Shown piece after piece: positions 18,093-26,506 of a DNA stretch of 64,000 nucleotides (position 1 is the stretch's first letter; each line of letters begins with the position of its first letter). Below the pieces are notes generated by a model. The model ran no database searches. It saw nothing but the letters and a program-made list of their open reading frames with translations, and was not told where the DNA came from. The position numbers were made by a program, and so were the translations under genes. The stretch is from Rhodococcus sp. PAMC28707 (lineage in GTDB: Bacteria; Actinomycetota; Actinomycetes; Mycobacteriales; Mycobacteriaceae), in assembly GCF_004795915.1 (NCBI RefSeq), contig NZ_CP039253.1, forward strand, positions 3,499,501 to 3,563,500, in the 5' to 3' direction.

Positions 18093-19115
18093 ATGGATGT
18101 GGTCGAATCTGTTCTCGCGTCACCTAGGGGGCGCTTCTTCTGCGCGAATGTCGCATACAAGTGCAGTACCGACGATCCCGAGGGTTACTACTACAGGCCG
18201 TCGACACCCGAGGACGTTCGTGAGGTGATCGAAGCTGTGGATGTTCGACGGATCGCGCAACTGTCCGAGTTGGATTTACTCGATGCTCTCTCGTTCGCGA
18301 CGGATTGGGCCCGTTACTGGCAACCGCCGGACGAGGAAGACGTGATGTTCGCCCACCCGCACATAGTGAACGCTCTGCGGCCGATCGCCGTCGCAGTCCT
18401 GCATTCGCCGCATGCCCACTGGTGGTCCGATCCGGTGGATCTCGACAATCAGCGTTTGGTGGTCCATCCGTATTCGAACGACGGGTGGCCCGAGTCGACG
18501 GTGCCTTATCGGCCGCTGTCCGCAGGCCTCGACGGGTGGCGTGAACACGTGGTGGCGATGGAAGAACGGTATCGCCTGGATCGTGTCGAACGACCGGACG
18601 CTCGGGTTGGTGGGGAGTGGTGGTCGATTCCGTCACCGAGCAGTGCGTTGTCGACTACCCGCGACAGGGAGGGGTTGGGTGCGTTGGAATTGATGTTGGA
18701 AGAGGATTCGTCCGGTGGGGGAGAAGCGCGAGTGTGGCCGGTTCACGTTGTCGGCGAACCACGTGTGTACGAGATCAGCAACCCGACGGATTGGGCGCGG
18801 CTGGCCGACTCGTATCCGCTGGCAGTGCCGGAATCCAAACGATCGGATTGGTTCGACACCACAGGTGTGTATCGCCAGTGGGTCATCCCGGATTGGGTGG
18901 CTGTGGCCGGAGACTACGACGCTGTTCATCTCAGCATCCACGGCTATCTCACTACTCCCGGCCTCGCAATTCCGTTGTCGGACAGTGATGGTGCCACCGT
19001 CCTCGGTGGTTGGGATCCAGATGCAACATGGTGGCTCGATCGCGCTGTCACCACTATCGAGGACAAGCCGACACTATGGCGACGCGAGGACGGGCGATGG
19101 ACGCGGCCGCAGTAA
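18093..19115 (+). CDS. Hypothetical protein, Trp-rich
   Basis: 340 residues from ATG at 18093; the longer frame from 17988 has no ribosome site. No known family is recognised. It is soluble, acidic and rich in Trp-Asp (TDWARYWQPPDEED, WWSDPVDLDNQRL, GGWDPDATWWLD), with a repeated layout: two DWAR segments suggest two related halves. Its stop lies 13 bases before the point where the truncated cyclase on the other strand loses homology, so it may have arrived with the event that truncated that gene. Confidence 0.6.
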   Translation: MDVVESVLASPRGRFFCANVAYKCSTDDPEGYYYRPSTPEDVREVIEAVDVRRIAQLSELDLLDALSFATDWARYWQPPDEEDVMFAHPHIVNALRPIAVAVLHSPHAHWWSDPVDLDNQRLVVHPYSNDGWPESTVPYRPLSAGLDGWREHVVAMEERYRLDRVERPDARVGGEWWSIPSPSSALSTTRDREGLGALELMLEEDSSGGGEARVWPVHVVGEPRVYEISNPTDWARLADSYPLAVPESKRSDWFDTTGVYRQWVIPDWVAVAGDYDAVHLSIHGYLTTPGLAIPLSDSDGATVLGGWDPDATWWLDRAVTTIEDKPTLWRREDGRWTRPQ

Positions 19116-19127
19116 TGCAGACTCGAT

Positions 19128-19492
19128 TCGCCTAACTCCTCGTTGCTCGCGGTGGATCCCTCGATGTCGGAGAAGAAGTCGACGATATCGCCGTCGGCAG
19201 TCATTTTGGCCAGCTCGGGGCGTTCGGCCTTGGTCCAGCAGGCGAGGTCCTCGACGGAGTTGCGCACGGTCGCGCCGATGCCCTTGTTGATCAGCGAGTC
19301 CGCCGTGTGGAAGGCCCTCCTGGTCGCGAACGGGGCAACGCCACGCCGCCGCCGGCGGGGCGACACCCCACGCTGGGCACGTTCGAGTGCGCGTCGAGTT
19401 TCCTGGTGCTCTCGACGCGAGACGATGAGGAGGACACCGAGCGCGATGATCGCGGCAAGCTCGACTCCGGCTGCAATTATCCACCGGGTCAC
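19128..19492 (-). pseudogene. Truncated adenylate/guanylate cyclase, paralogue of the gene at 38510-39349
   Basis: About 121 codons from a GTG at 19492 (GGAGCGAG upstream) match the intact cyclase: an N-terminal membrane helix (AAGVELAAIIALGVLLIVS), RRRRRGVAPFATRRAFHTAD, then ATVRNSVEDLACW and the first catalytic strand FSDIEGSTASNEELG. Homology stops abruptly after EELG; the frame runs on without similarity to 18944. The second metal Asp, the base-selecting Lys and the rest of the catalytic domain are missing, so it cannot be active. A class III cyclase remnant cut by the neighbouring hypothetical gene. Confidence 0.8.
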
Positions 19493-19647
19493 CTCGCTCC
19501 TCTTCGCCTTCGGCTGTCTGTGGGTGTGAACGGCCCCGGTGCTGGGGCGGCTACGAGCCCCGCGACGGTGGTGACTGCAGCCCCCGGTGGTCCGGCTCGC
19601 CGGCCGTGCGAATGCTGGACACCCAAGCTCTGGGGCATGATCGAAAG

Positions 19648-20304
19648 ATGACTTCGTACCCGACTCTCGACCTGACACCCGACGAACTGCTGACTACGAC
19701 GCGTACCGTCCGTAAACGTCTGGATCTGACGCGGCCGGTGCCGTTGGACCTGATCAAGGAGTGTCTGGAGATCGCGTTGCAAGGTCCGTCCGGATCGAAC
19801 CAACAGGGTTGGCAGTGGGTGGTGGTCACCGATCCGGACCTACGTTCACAGATCGGCGCAATCTACGGAGAACTGTTCGCCGAATATCAGGCGTCCAAAC
19901 ACTCGGCGAACGCTCTTTTCGCCGACGACCCCGAACGAGGTCCGATACAGAAACGTGTCGGAGACAGTGCCGGGTGGCTAGGTGAGCACATGGGTGAAGT
20001 GCCCGTGCTGTTGATCCCCTGCATCAAGGCAGGCAAGAAGCTGCCGAGCGGCAATCAAGCCGGACTATGGGGTTCATTGCTACCCGCTGTGTGGAACTAT
20101 GCCCTTGCTGCACGGGCGCGTGGACTCGGAACTGCTTGGACCACAATACATCTCGCGCGCGAAGCTGAGGTGGCTGAGATTCTCGGAATTCCGGAGGGAT
20201 TTCATCAAGGTGCGCTGATTCCGACGGCCTACTACACGGGTGAGACCTTCAAGGTAGCACCGCGCGATCCCATCGAGACCGTTCTGCACGTAAACTCCTG
20301 GTAA
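19648..20304 (+). CDS. Nitroreductase-family flavoprotein
   Basis: 218 residues from ATG at 19648 (AAAG upstream). NAD(P)H- and FMN-dependent nitroreductase fold: RTVRKRLDLTRPV near the start, the FMN-contacting GPSGSNQQGWQWVVV, a central NYALAARARGLGTAWTT and EVAEILGIPEGFHQGALIP near the end. Substrate unknown. It is divergent from the truncated cyclase and convergent with the first small-helical-protein gene. Confidence 0.85.
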   Translation: MTSYPTLDLTPDELLTTTRTVRKRLDLTRPVPLDLIKECLEIALQGPSGSNQQGWQWVVVTDPDLRSQIGAIYGELFAEYQASKHSANALFADDPERGPIQKRVGDSAGWLGEHMGEVPVLLIPCIKAGKKLPSGNQAGLWGSLLPAVWNYALAARARGLGTAWTTIHLAREAEVAEILGIPEGFHQGALIPTAYYTGETFKVAPRDPIETVLHVNSW

Positions 20305-20346
20305 CCAGCGATTCCCGACGCAGCGAGGCGACAACGAGGGTGCCGG

Positions 20347-20724
20347 CTACCTCGGTCCGTTCTGACCGATCGATGCCGCGTTCTGCTGGTCGACGTCCTC
20401 TGCGGCTACGAAGAATTTTCGGAACACTGCTTGCATCGCCGTGACGACGTCGATATGGCTTTGCAGGACGTCCACTAGATTGTTCGGGCCGCCCACGGCC
20501 TTTTGCGAGAATTTGCGGGCAAGTGCGATTCCGGACTCGAAGGGACCCATGCCCTCCATGTTTTCCAACCTATAGGCCGCGGTCTTATTTCGCTCGAGGG
20601 TCGACAGATACTCTGTGCATGCCTTGTCGCAGTGTTGTGCAGCGGCGGGATCGAGAAATAGATCCCCATCGTCAGCCGCGATTGCGAGGCTGTTCCAGTA
20701 GTCGATCGGAGATTCCAAGGCCAT
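20347..20724 (-). CDS. Small helical protein, cassette copy 1
   Basis: 125 residues from ATG at 20724, seven bases after GAAGGGA; an upstream ATG at 20739 is less likely because the paralogues start at the equivalent of 20724. No signal peptide. Predicted mostly helical, with a conserved pair of Cys (HCDKACTEYL) and a nearly invariant C-terminal half (ALARKFSQKAVGGPNNLVDV, then FRKF and DVDQQNAASIG). Length and helical build resemble ESX/EspC-like proteins, but there is no WXG motif. It always follows a DUF3558 lipoprotein, suggesting the two act together at the cell envelope. Confidence 0.75.
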   Translation of the reverse strand: MALESPIDYWNSLAIAADDGDLFLDPAAAQHCDKACTEYLSTLERNKTAAYRLENMEGMGPFESGIALARKFSQKAVGGPNNLVDVLQSHIDVVTAMQAVFRKFFVAAEDVDQQNAASIGQNGPR

Positions 20725-20739
20725 TGCGATTCCCTTCAT

Positions 20740-21273
20740 TCAAATCGAGGGTGGGAAGTACTGCCGAAGTTCGGTGGTGTGTCGATGGACTATTTCACAC
20801 GGGTCACCCTGGGGCGGGCCAGTTCCGAGCACGTCGACGGAGAGCATGGCGACGCCTTCGATGGTGTCGAAGCTCGATCCGCAACTTCCTGCTGGCGACC
20901 GGTTCGCAAACCCGTATTCAAGCGCCGGCCTCCCATCCAAGCTGACTTCCTTGACATCCTGAAACGCAGGATTTTGGCGAACGTCGTTGAGGGTGAACTG
21001 AACCGAGAACAGGACATCGAAGTGGTACCAGGCGTTCTTTATCGGACCGTCCCACCCGCAGACCGTCCATGCCTTGGCTGTCATTCCTTCCAGCCATCCG
21101 GACCCAGTCTCCGGCTTCAGCCCTGTCGCCGCGATGGCGTCGTCCGGGATGCTGCAGGGTTCGAATTGCTCGGCCTGCCCTGGCACCCCTGCGACGGCTA
21201 CTCCTTCGACGGGTTGACTGCAGGCTGTGAGGACGGCGGCGACCGCTAGAAGTGGTAGCCATCGGCGCTGCAT
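20740..21273 (-). CDS. DUF3558 lipoprotein, cassette copy 1
   Basis: 177 residues; signal peptide with lipobox LTAC, lipidated Cys18. The mature part begins SQPVEGVAVAG and includes QFEPCSIPDDAIAATGLKPE, the pattern of DUF3558, an actinobacterial surface-lipoprotein family of unknown function. Further conserved Cys residues (VCGWDG, GSCGSSFD, DPCEIVHRH) may form disulfides outside the cell. Followed 15 bases later by the small helical protein. Confidence 0.85.
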   Translation of the reverse strand: MQRRWLPLLAVAAVLTACSQPVEGVAVAGVPGQAEQFEPCSIPDDAIAATGLKPETGSGWLEGMTAKAWTVCGWDGPIKNAWYHFDVLFSVQFTLNDVRQNPAFQDVKEVSLDGRPALEYGFANRSPAGSCGSSFDTIEGVAMLSVDVLGTGPPQGDPCEIVHRHTTELRQYFPPSI

Positions 21274-21420
21274 CGGACCCCCATCCGTTGGACTCGTCGA
21301 TAGGTTAGACGCACGCAGTGCGGATTCGGTTCCGTCAATTGACCAATGACTGTGGCGACGGTCAAACGGATTTCGGCAAAACGTGAGGAAAGCCGGCTGG
21401 CGAAACGTGTATGAGCTCGG

Positions 21421-21798
21421 CTACTTCGGCCCGTTCTGGCCGATCGAGGTTGCGTTCTGTTGGTCGAGGTCCTCTGTAGCTACGAGGAATTTTCGGAACA
21501 CTGCTTGCATCGCGGTGACGACGTCGATGTGGCTTTGCAGGACGTCGACGAGGTTGTTCGGGCCACCGACGGCTTTCTGCGAGAACTTGCGGGCAAGAGC
21601 GATTCCGGAATCGAAGGGACCGAAACCCTCGACGTTTCCCAGTTCGCGTGCCGCCGCCTTGTTGTATTCAAGAGTCTCTAGATACTCGCTGCATGCTTTG
21701 TCACAATGCCGTGCGGCCGTCGGATCGAGTTGCAGTTGCCCGTCGGTTGCTGCGGTTGCGAGGCCGTTCCAATAGTCGATCGGAGATTGCAAAGCCAT
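21421..21798 (-). CDS. Small helical protein, cassette copy 2
   Basis: 125 residues from ATG at 21798 (GAAGGAAC upstream). Paralogue of the copy 1 protein: it shares SPIDYWNGLA, HCDKACSEYL, SGIALARKFSQKAVGGPNN and the QQNATSIGQNGPK end. Differences cluster in residues 15-60 (LQLDPTAA, LEYNKAAARELGNVEG), so the N-terminal half is the diversifying part. Confidence 0.75.
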   Translation of the reverse strand: MALQSPIDYWNGLATAATDGQLQLDPTAARHCDKACSEYLETLEYNKAAARELGNVEGFGPFDSGIALARKFSQKAVGGPNNLVDVLQSHIDVVTAMQAVFRKFLVATEDLDQQNATSIGQNGPK

Positions 21799-21813
21799 GG
21801 TGTTCCTTCTCAG

Positions 21814-22347
21814 CTATATCGACGAAGGAAAGTACTGCTGGAGGTCGATGGTGTGTCGGCGGACCAGCTCACATGGGTCACCCTGGGGTGGGGCCGTTCC
21901 GAGTGCGTCGACCGAGATCATTGCGACACCCTCGGCGGTATCGAAGCTCGTACCGCAGCCCTCTTCTGAGGGCCTGCCCTCGAACAGGTACTCGAGGGCA
22001 GGTCTGCCGCTCACGCTGACTTCCTTGAAGTCCCGAAACGCAACGTTTTGACGAACCTCGTCGAGGGTGAATCGAATCGAGAACAAGACATCGAAGCGGT
22101 ACCAGGAATCCTCTTGCGGGCCTTCCCACCCGCAATTCGTCCAGGCCTTGACGCTCATCCCTTCCAGCCATCCTGACCCAGTCTCCGGTTTGAGCCCCGT
22201 CGCCGCGATGGCGTCGTCCGGGATGGCGCACGGGTCGAATTGGTCGGCCTGCCCTGGCACTCCCGCGACGGCTACTCCCTCGACGGGTTGGCTGCAGGAA
22301 GTAAGGACAGCGGCGACCGCGAAAAGTGGTAGCCATCGGCGTTGCAT
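21814..22347 (-). CDS. DUF3558 lipoprotein, cassette copy 2
   Basis: 177 residues from ATG at 22347 (GGGGGTCCG upstream), the same position as in the other copies; the longer frame to 22443 is rejected. Lipobox LTSC, Cys18. It carries the DUF3558 core QFDPCAIPDDAIAATGLKPE and the Cys positions of copy 1, with changes in the middle (DSWYRFDVLFSIRFTLDEVR) and in the loop EGRPSEEGCGTSFD. Confidence 0.85.
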   Translation of the reverse strand: MQRRWLPLFAVAAVLTSCSQPVEGVAVAGVPGQADQFDPCAIPDDAIAATGLKPETGSGWLEGMSVKAWTNCGWEGPQEDSWYRFDVLFSIRFTLDEVRQNVAFRDFKEVSVSGRPALEYLFEGRPSEEGCGTSFDTAEGVAMISVDALGTAPPQGDPCELVRRHTIDLQQYFPSSI

Positions 22348-22481
22348 CGGACCCCCATCCGTTGGACTCGTCGATAGGTTAGACGCCGAAACCCGAGCTT
22401 TGGTTCCACTCTGGCTAACAATTCTCCGGCGGCCGCGGTGCAACGAATTTCATCATCGAGGTATCTGCGGCAGTGCGCGGA

Positions 22482-23255
22482 TCAGAACAGAGTCGGCTGC
22501 GCGTGGCTGCCGAAGCGTGCTTCGGACTTTCGAGCGCTCCACCGTTGAACGAGCCACATCTCGATCAGTTCTGGGCTGGTGCCGATATCGACAGCCCAGT
22601 TGGAAAGTAGTTGGACGTAGCGGTCGTAGCGACGCCGCGTGAAGCCGGTGACAGCGGGATCTTCCAGCCACCCCTCGTGAATGAGGGTGGACACCCCGTA
22701 CTGGTCGATCAACTGAGCGCGCCCACCGTCCACGGATGCTTTGGCAGCCCAGAGAAACGTGGCCATAAGGGATGTTCCAACACCTGGGGTGTCGGGCCAT
22801 CCGGACCAGGATCCGTTCGGGAGTTCGGGTACCGCGTGGTCACGTATGCACCGTTGGAGCACCGTCAATGTTTTTGCAACTGGATTCTCGTCCGGACGCG
22901 TCAAGTGCGGGTTGTGGACGTCGGGGAATCGCCGTATCGCTTTGCGGTTCTTGTGGCTGCCCTGCCAGGCGGCACAGAGAAAGAGGAGGCCGAGCGAGTC
23001 GTGTTCGCCGTCCGCGAGATCAGTGTCGATTCGAAGGTCGTTGCGCTGTACTGTCGCCACTCCGTCGGAGACGATGTGCCCGTCGAGGTTGCGCCCACGA
23101 AGTCGAATATCGTGACCTGCGCGATCGAGGTGCTTGTTCCACCAGTCGAGGTCGACCTCGACGCCATCGTCCAGAACGTTCAGGTCGTAGGTGCGGAGCT
23201 GGCACCACTGCACACAGGCGGTTGGTGGCGCGAAGCCTTCGTCGAGTCGTGACAT
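22482..23255 (-). CDS. Hypothetical protein
   Basis: 257 residues from ATG at 23255; the open frame to 23441 has no start support. No known family recognised. It is soluble, with a Cys/Trp-rich start (TACVQWCQLRTYDLN), a DWWNKHLDRAG segment and a C-terminal half rich in Trp and Arg (FLWAAKASVDGGRAQ, RRRYDRYVQLLSNWAVDIG). Located between cassette copy 2 and the TetR gene, on the same strand as both. Confidence 0.6.
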   Translation of the reverse strand: MSRLDEGFAPPTACVQWCQLRTYDLNVLDDGVEVDLDWWNKHLDRAGHDIRLRGRNLDGHIVSDGVATVQRNDLRIDTDLADGEHDSLGLLFLCAAWQGSHKNRKAIRRFPDVHNPHLTRPDENPVAKTLTVLQRCIRDHAVPELPNGSWSGWPDTPGVGTSLMATFLWAAKASVDGGRAQLIDQYGVSTLIHEGWLEDPAVTGFTRRRYDRYVQLLSNWAVDIGTSPELIEMWLVQRWSARKSEARFGSHAQPTLF

Positions 23256-23462
23256 GTCGTCATTTTGACATCCCGTACCGACAGGAAGTTGCAGCGAAAC
23301 TGAATTCAGTTGCGCTTCCGGGCCCCGGCGATGCCAGACAGAATCGAGTACGTCTGTACCGCAACGCTTTCCATCCCAATTTTCGTGTGGAACAAAATGC
23401 GGGCCAGCTGAGGGTTTGGATGGGCAACCGATTCCGAACACGGGAACCCTGCCTAGTGACAG

Positions 23463-24107
23463 TCAATGGGCGCGTGATCCGGTAAGCAGCAGGGCGCGCA
23501 TCAGTGCACACAATTCGGTCTCGAAGGCGTCGAGATCGCGCCACACGCCAGCCACCCGATCGCGCTCCCATGACGCGAGCGCGGAGACCACAAACCGCGC
23601 GGCCAGTGCCACCCGGGCCGGGCGGTCTCCGGTGGGGAGGTGTCTGAGTTCGGTGGCGATGTCCATAAGTAGACGTTGCAAATTTTCCAGTCCGGGAATC
23701 GGCGGATAGGTCGGGTCATCGGGCATCAGCGGCTGTGGCGATGCGACGAAATCGCTGCGGATGCCTGCCAGCCACTGTTCGTTGAACCGAGCCCAGTATG
23801 AGGGCGAACTGGCCGCGACCTCGGTGACGAACGGGCGCACATAGGCCTCGACCAGTGCGCCGAGACGGTCTTGCGCGTCTCCGGCTGCGGTGTGAAGCTC
23901 ACGGACCAATCCGTCGCTGGTGGCCCTACGCGACCACAGCTCGATCAACAGTGCATGCCAGGACCCGAAGTAGTAGTCCACTGCACCGTTGTTGCGTTGC
24001 CCGGCAGCTCGAATGACTTCGCGCACCGAGACGCCTGCTAGTCCTCGCTCGGCAATCAGTCGCTCAGCGGCATCCAAGAGCTCTGTGCGGGTGCTTGAGG
24101 CAGGCAT
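23463..24107 (-). CDS. TetR-family repressor
   Basis: 214 residues. The N-terminal helix-turn-helix reads RTELLDAAERLIAERGLAGV and then GQRNNGAVDYYFGSWHALL, the classical TetR recognition helix plus YYFGS. The ligand-binding part is unremarkable. It is divergent from the lipase gene, and a near-perfect palindrome in the 79-base gap indicates it controls itself and the lipase, probably relieved by a small hydrophobic ligand. Confidence 0.88.
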   Translation of the reverse strand: MPASSTRTELLDAAERLIAERGLAGVSVREVIRAAGQRNNGAVDYYFGSWHALLIELWSRRATSDGLVRELHTAAGDAQDRLGALVEAYVRPFVTEVAASSPSYWARFNEQWLAGIRSDFVASPQPLMPDDPTYPPIPGLENLQRLLMDIATELRHLPTGDRPARVALAARFVVSALASWERDRVAGVWRDLDAFETELCALMRALLLTGSRAH

Positions 24108-24140
24108 GGACGTGAGAGTACTGGAGTGCTAACGTCCCGA

Positions 24141-24158
24141 TTAGGTCACTTGGCCTAA
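24141..24158. promoter_or_regulatory. TetR operator between regulator and lipase
   Basis: TTAGGTCAC/TTGGCCTAA matches its own reverse complement at 7 of 9 positions per half-site. It is centred in the 79-base divergent gap and lies 28 bases before the lipase ATG. Confidence 0.6.
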
Positions 24159-24186
24159 ATTGCTGAATCCAGCTTGGGAGAATTGA

Positions 24187-25377
24187 ATGGACACACACTT
24201 GCGCCGGGGAGTTCGCTTAGCTGCTGTCCTTGCGGCGGCCGGCCTGATGGTGGCCTGTGGCTCCGCAGTCGACGAGGGCTCGGTAGCGGAACAGTCGAAA
24301 GAGCACGGCGCGCTATTGGCTACTCGGCCACTTACCGGCGACGCCGTTCTCCCCGGCGCCGCGCGTAGCGAGCAAATCACCTACCTGTCCCGTGGGCCGC
24401 AAGGCAATGACGTCGAGGTGTCCGGCTCGGTGTCGATCCCCGCAGGCGAGGCTCCGGAAGCCGGCTGGCCGGTAATCAGCTGGGCGCACGGGACTACCGG
24501 GGTTTCGGACGCATGCGCGCCGTCCTCCGGAACAGTGCCCGGGTCAGACGGTGAATATTTGCGCTACGTCAACGAGACCTTGGACCAATTCCTGCGCGCC
24601 GGCTACGTGGTTGCGCAGACGGATTACGTCGGGCTGGGGACGTCGGGGATTCATCCGTACATCAACGGAGACTCCGAAGCAGCAGCCGTCACCGATATCG
24701 TGCGCGCAGCTCGCCAGCTGGATTCCAGCGTCGGCACAGGCTGGTACGCCGCCGGGCATAGCCAAGGCGGGCATGCAACATTGTTCGCCGCTGACCAGGG
24801 ACCGGACCTAGCACCGGAACTCGAACTGCGTGGTGCAGTGTCGATCTCGCCGGGCAACAACCTCGGTGACACTGTCGAGTACTTCGTGGCCGGCGGTCCC
24901 GAAGCTCGCGCGGTACTGGGATACCTGCCCTTGATATTGCTCGGCGCGCAGGCAGCCGATCCCGCTCTTGACGCTTACAACTACGTCACAGACGAGATGA
25001 CGCCGCTTTTGGAGGCTGCGAAGGTCGGTTGCACCGACGCTGTGTGGGCGCTCGCCGACACGGTTCCGCTGGACAAGGTGATCCGTCCCGGGGCTGACTT
25101 CACTCCGCTGGTGTCCTACTTGACCGAGCAAAACCCCGATCGTCTCAGTCCTCGTGTACCGACGCTTATCCTGCAGGGCGGCGGGGATACTTCGGTGACC
25201 GAACCGGGTTCCGCGGCTCTCGCTGAATCATTGTGCGCGAAAGGATCTCAGGTCGGTTACACCGTCTACGATGGGCTCGATCATGTACCTACGGTGGGTG
25301 CTGCAACAAAGGACACCCTCGCATTCCTTGCGACTATCGAAGGTGGACAGTCACCGGCCGGGTTCTGCGGCGACTGA
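24187..25377 (+). CDS. Secreted lipase/esterase lipoprotein (LIP family)
   Basis: 396 residues; alpha/beta hydrolase exported as a lipoprotein (lipobox MVAC, Cys24). Segments of the secretory lipase (LIP) family are WPVISWAHGTTGVSDACAPS, containing the oxyanion-loop HG, the nucleophile elbow GHSQGG, and a late GLDHVPTVG likely to carry the catalytic His. It should hydrolyse acyl esters at the cell surface. Starts at ATG 24187 after GGGAGAATTGA. Divergent from and probably repressed by the TetR gene. Confidence 0.88.
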   Translation: MDTHLRRGVRLAAVLAAAGLMVACGSAVDEGSVAEQSKEHGALLATRPLTGDAVLPGAARSEQITYLSRGPQGNDVEVSGSVSIPAGEAPEAGWPVISWAHGTTGVSDACAPSSGTVPGSDGEYLRYVNETLDQFLRAGYVVAQTDYVGLGTSGIHPYINGDSEAAAVTDIVRAARQLDSSVGTGWYAAGHSQGGHATLFAADQGPDLAPELELRGAVSISPGNNLGDTVEYFVAGGPEARAVLGYLPLILLGAQAADPALDAYNYVTDEMTPLLEAAKVGCTDAVWALADTVPLDKVIRPGADFTPLVSYLTEQNPDRLSPRVPTLILQGGGDTSVTEPGSAALAESLCAKGSQVGYTVYDGLDHVPTVGAATKDTLAFLATIEGGQSPAGFCGD

Positions 25378-25420
25378 TCTGGACACGAGAAGCCGGCGGG
25401 CGGATCGGACAGCGACTCGG

Positions 25421-25798
25421 TTACCGCGGTCCGTTCCGCCCGATCGATATTGCATTTTGCTGGTCGACGTCCTCCGTTGCATCGAAGAACTTTCGGAATA
25501 CTGCTTGCATCGCCGTGACGACGTCGATGTGGCTTTGGATGACGTCGACGAGGTTGTTCGGGCCACCCACGGCCTTTTGCGAGAATTTGCGGGCGAGCGC
25601 GATTCCGGATTCGAAAGTACCCATACCTCGAACGTCTCCCAGCATGCGCGCTGACTCTTGGTTGGATTTTAGGGTCGCCAAATACTCGGTGCATGCCGCG
25701 TCGCAGTGTCGTGCGGCCGCAGGGTCGAGCAGTAGATGCCCATCGTCAGCTGCGGTAGCGAGACCGTTCCAGTACTCGATCGGAGAATTTGGAGCCAT
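25421..25798 (-). CDS. Small helical protein, cassette copy 3
   Basis: 125 residues from ATG at 25798 (GGACGGAA upstream). Shares SPIEYWNGLATAADDG, the Cys pair (HCDAACTEYL) and the near-invariant second half (SGIALARKFSQKAVGGPNN) with copies 1 and 2. The most diverged N-terminal half lies at residues 45-60 (SNQESARMLGDVRGMG). Confidence 0.75.
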   Translation of the reverse strand: MAPNSPIEYWNGLATAADDGHLLLDPAAARHCDAACTEYLATLKSNQESARMLGDVRGMGTFESGIALARKFSQKAVGGPNNLVDVIQSHIDVVTAMQAVFRKFFDATEDVDQQNAISIGRNGPR

Positions 25799-25813
25799 TT
25801 CGATTCCGTCCAG

Positions 25814-26347
25814 CTAGATCGAGGGTGGGAAGTACTGACTGAGCTCGGCGGTGTGTCGGCGGATGAGCTCACACGGGTCGCCTGGCGGTGAGGCTGTTCC
25901 GAAGGTCCTGAGCGTGAACATCACAACGCCCTCTGTGGTGTCGAAGCTGGTGCCGCAGCCTTCGTCTATGGGCATGTCTTCGAGTCCGAATTCGAGGGCC
26001 GGTCTTCCGCCCAAGCTGATGTCTTGGAAATCCTGAAATGCAGGGTTTTGTCGAACCTCGTCGAGGGTGAACTGAATCGAGAACAGGACACTGAAGCGGT
26101 ACCAGGAATTGATTGTCGGGCCGTCCCAACCGCACGCCGTCCAGGCCTTGACGCTTATCCCTTCCAGCCATCCTGACCCAGTTTTCGGATTCAGCCCCGT
26201 CGCCGCGATGGCGTCGTCAGGGATGCTGCAGGGTTCGAATTGCTCGGCCAGCCCCGGCACCCCCGCGACGGCCGTTCCATCGACGGGTTGACCGCAGGCT
26301 GTGAGGACAGCGGCCACCGCGAGAAGTGGTAACCATCGGCGCTGCAC
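25814..26347 (-). CDS. DUF3558 lipoprotein, cassette copy 3
   Basis: 177 residues from GTG at 26347 (GGGGGTCCC upstream). Lipobox LTAC, Cys18; DUF3558 core QFEPCSIPDDAIAATGLNPK. Relative to copies 1 and 2 the C-terminal third has changed most (EDMPIDEGCGTSFDTTEGVV, then TLRTFGTASPPGDPC). Confidence 0.85.
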   Translation of the reverse strand: MQRRWLPLLAVAAVLTACGQPVDGTAVAGVPGLAEQFEPCSIPDDAIAATGLNPKTGSGWLEGISVKAWTACGWDGPTINSWYRFSVLFSIQFTLDEVRQNPAFQDFQDISLGGRPALEFGLEDMPIDEGCGTSFDTTEGVVMFTLRTFGTASPPGDPCELIRRHTAELSQYFPPSI

Positions 26348-26506
26348 GGGACCCCCATCTGTTCGGCTCGTCGTTGGGTTAGACGCACAGACGCCTGCTT
26401 CGGTTCCGTCGATGGTGGTCCATTTCGGTTTCGGGTTGGTCAGTTTCGAGTTCCACTCACCGGGACCTGGGCGCGAGTGATGTGGCCCAGCTCATAGCGT
26501 TCGGCC

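Larger units (their letters stand above)
20347..21273 (-). repeat. Cassette copy 1 of a three-copy, 927-bp two-gene repeat
   Basis: This unit (lipoprotein gene, 15-base spacer, small-protein gene) is repeated at 21421-22347 and 25421-26347. All three units measure exactly 927 bases between the lipoprotein start and the small-protein stop, with genes of 534 and 378 bases and identical 15-base spacers. The start-proximal DNA (ATGGGGGTCC before the start) is also conserved. Copies 1 and 2 are in tandem, 147 bases apart. Confidence 0.85.
21421..22347 (-). repeat. Cassette copy 2 of the 927-bp repeat
   Basis: Same gene lengths and spacer as copy 1, in direct orientation. The small-protein C-terminal half is the best conserved part. 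Confidence 0.85.
25421..26347 (-). repeat. Cassette copy 3 of the 927-bp repeat
   Basis: Identical in gene lengths and spacer to copies 1 and 2, but separated from them by the hypothetical gene and the TetR/lipase pair. The conserved upstream DNA is more diverged, and the lipoprotein starts with GTG instead of ATG. Confidence 0.85.
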
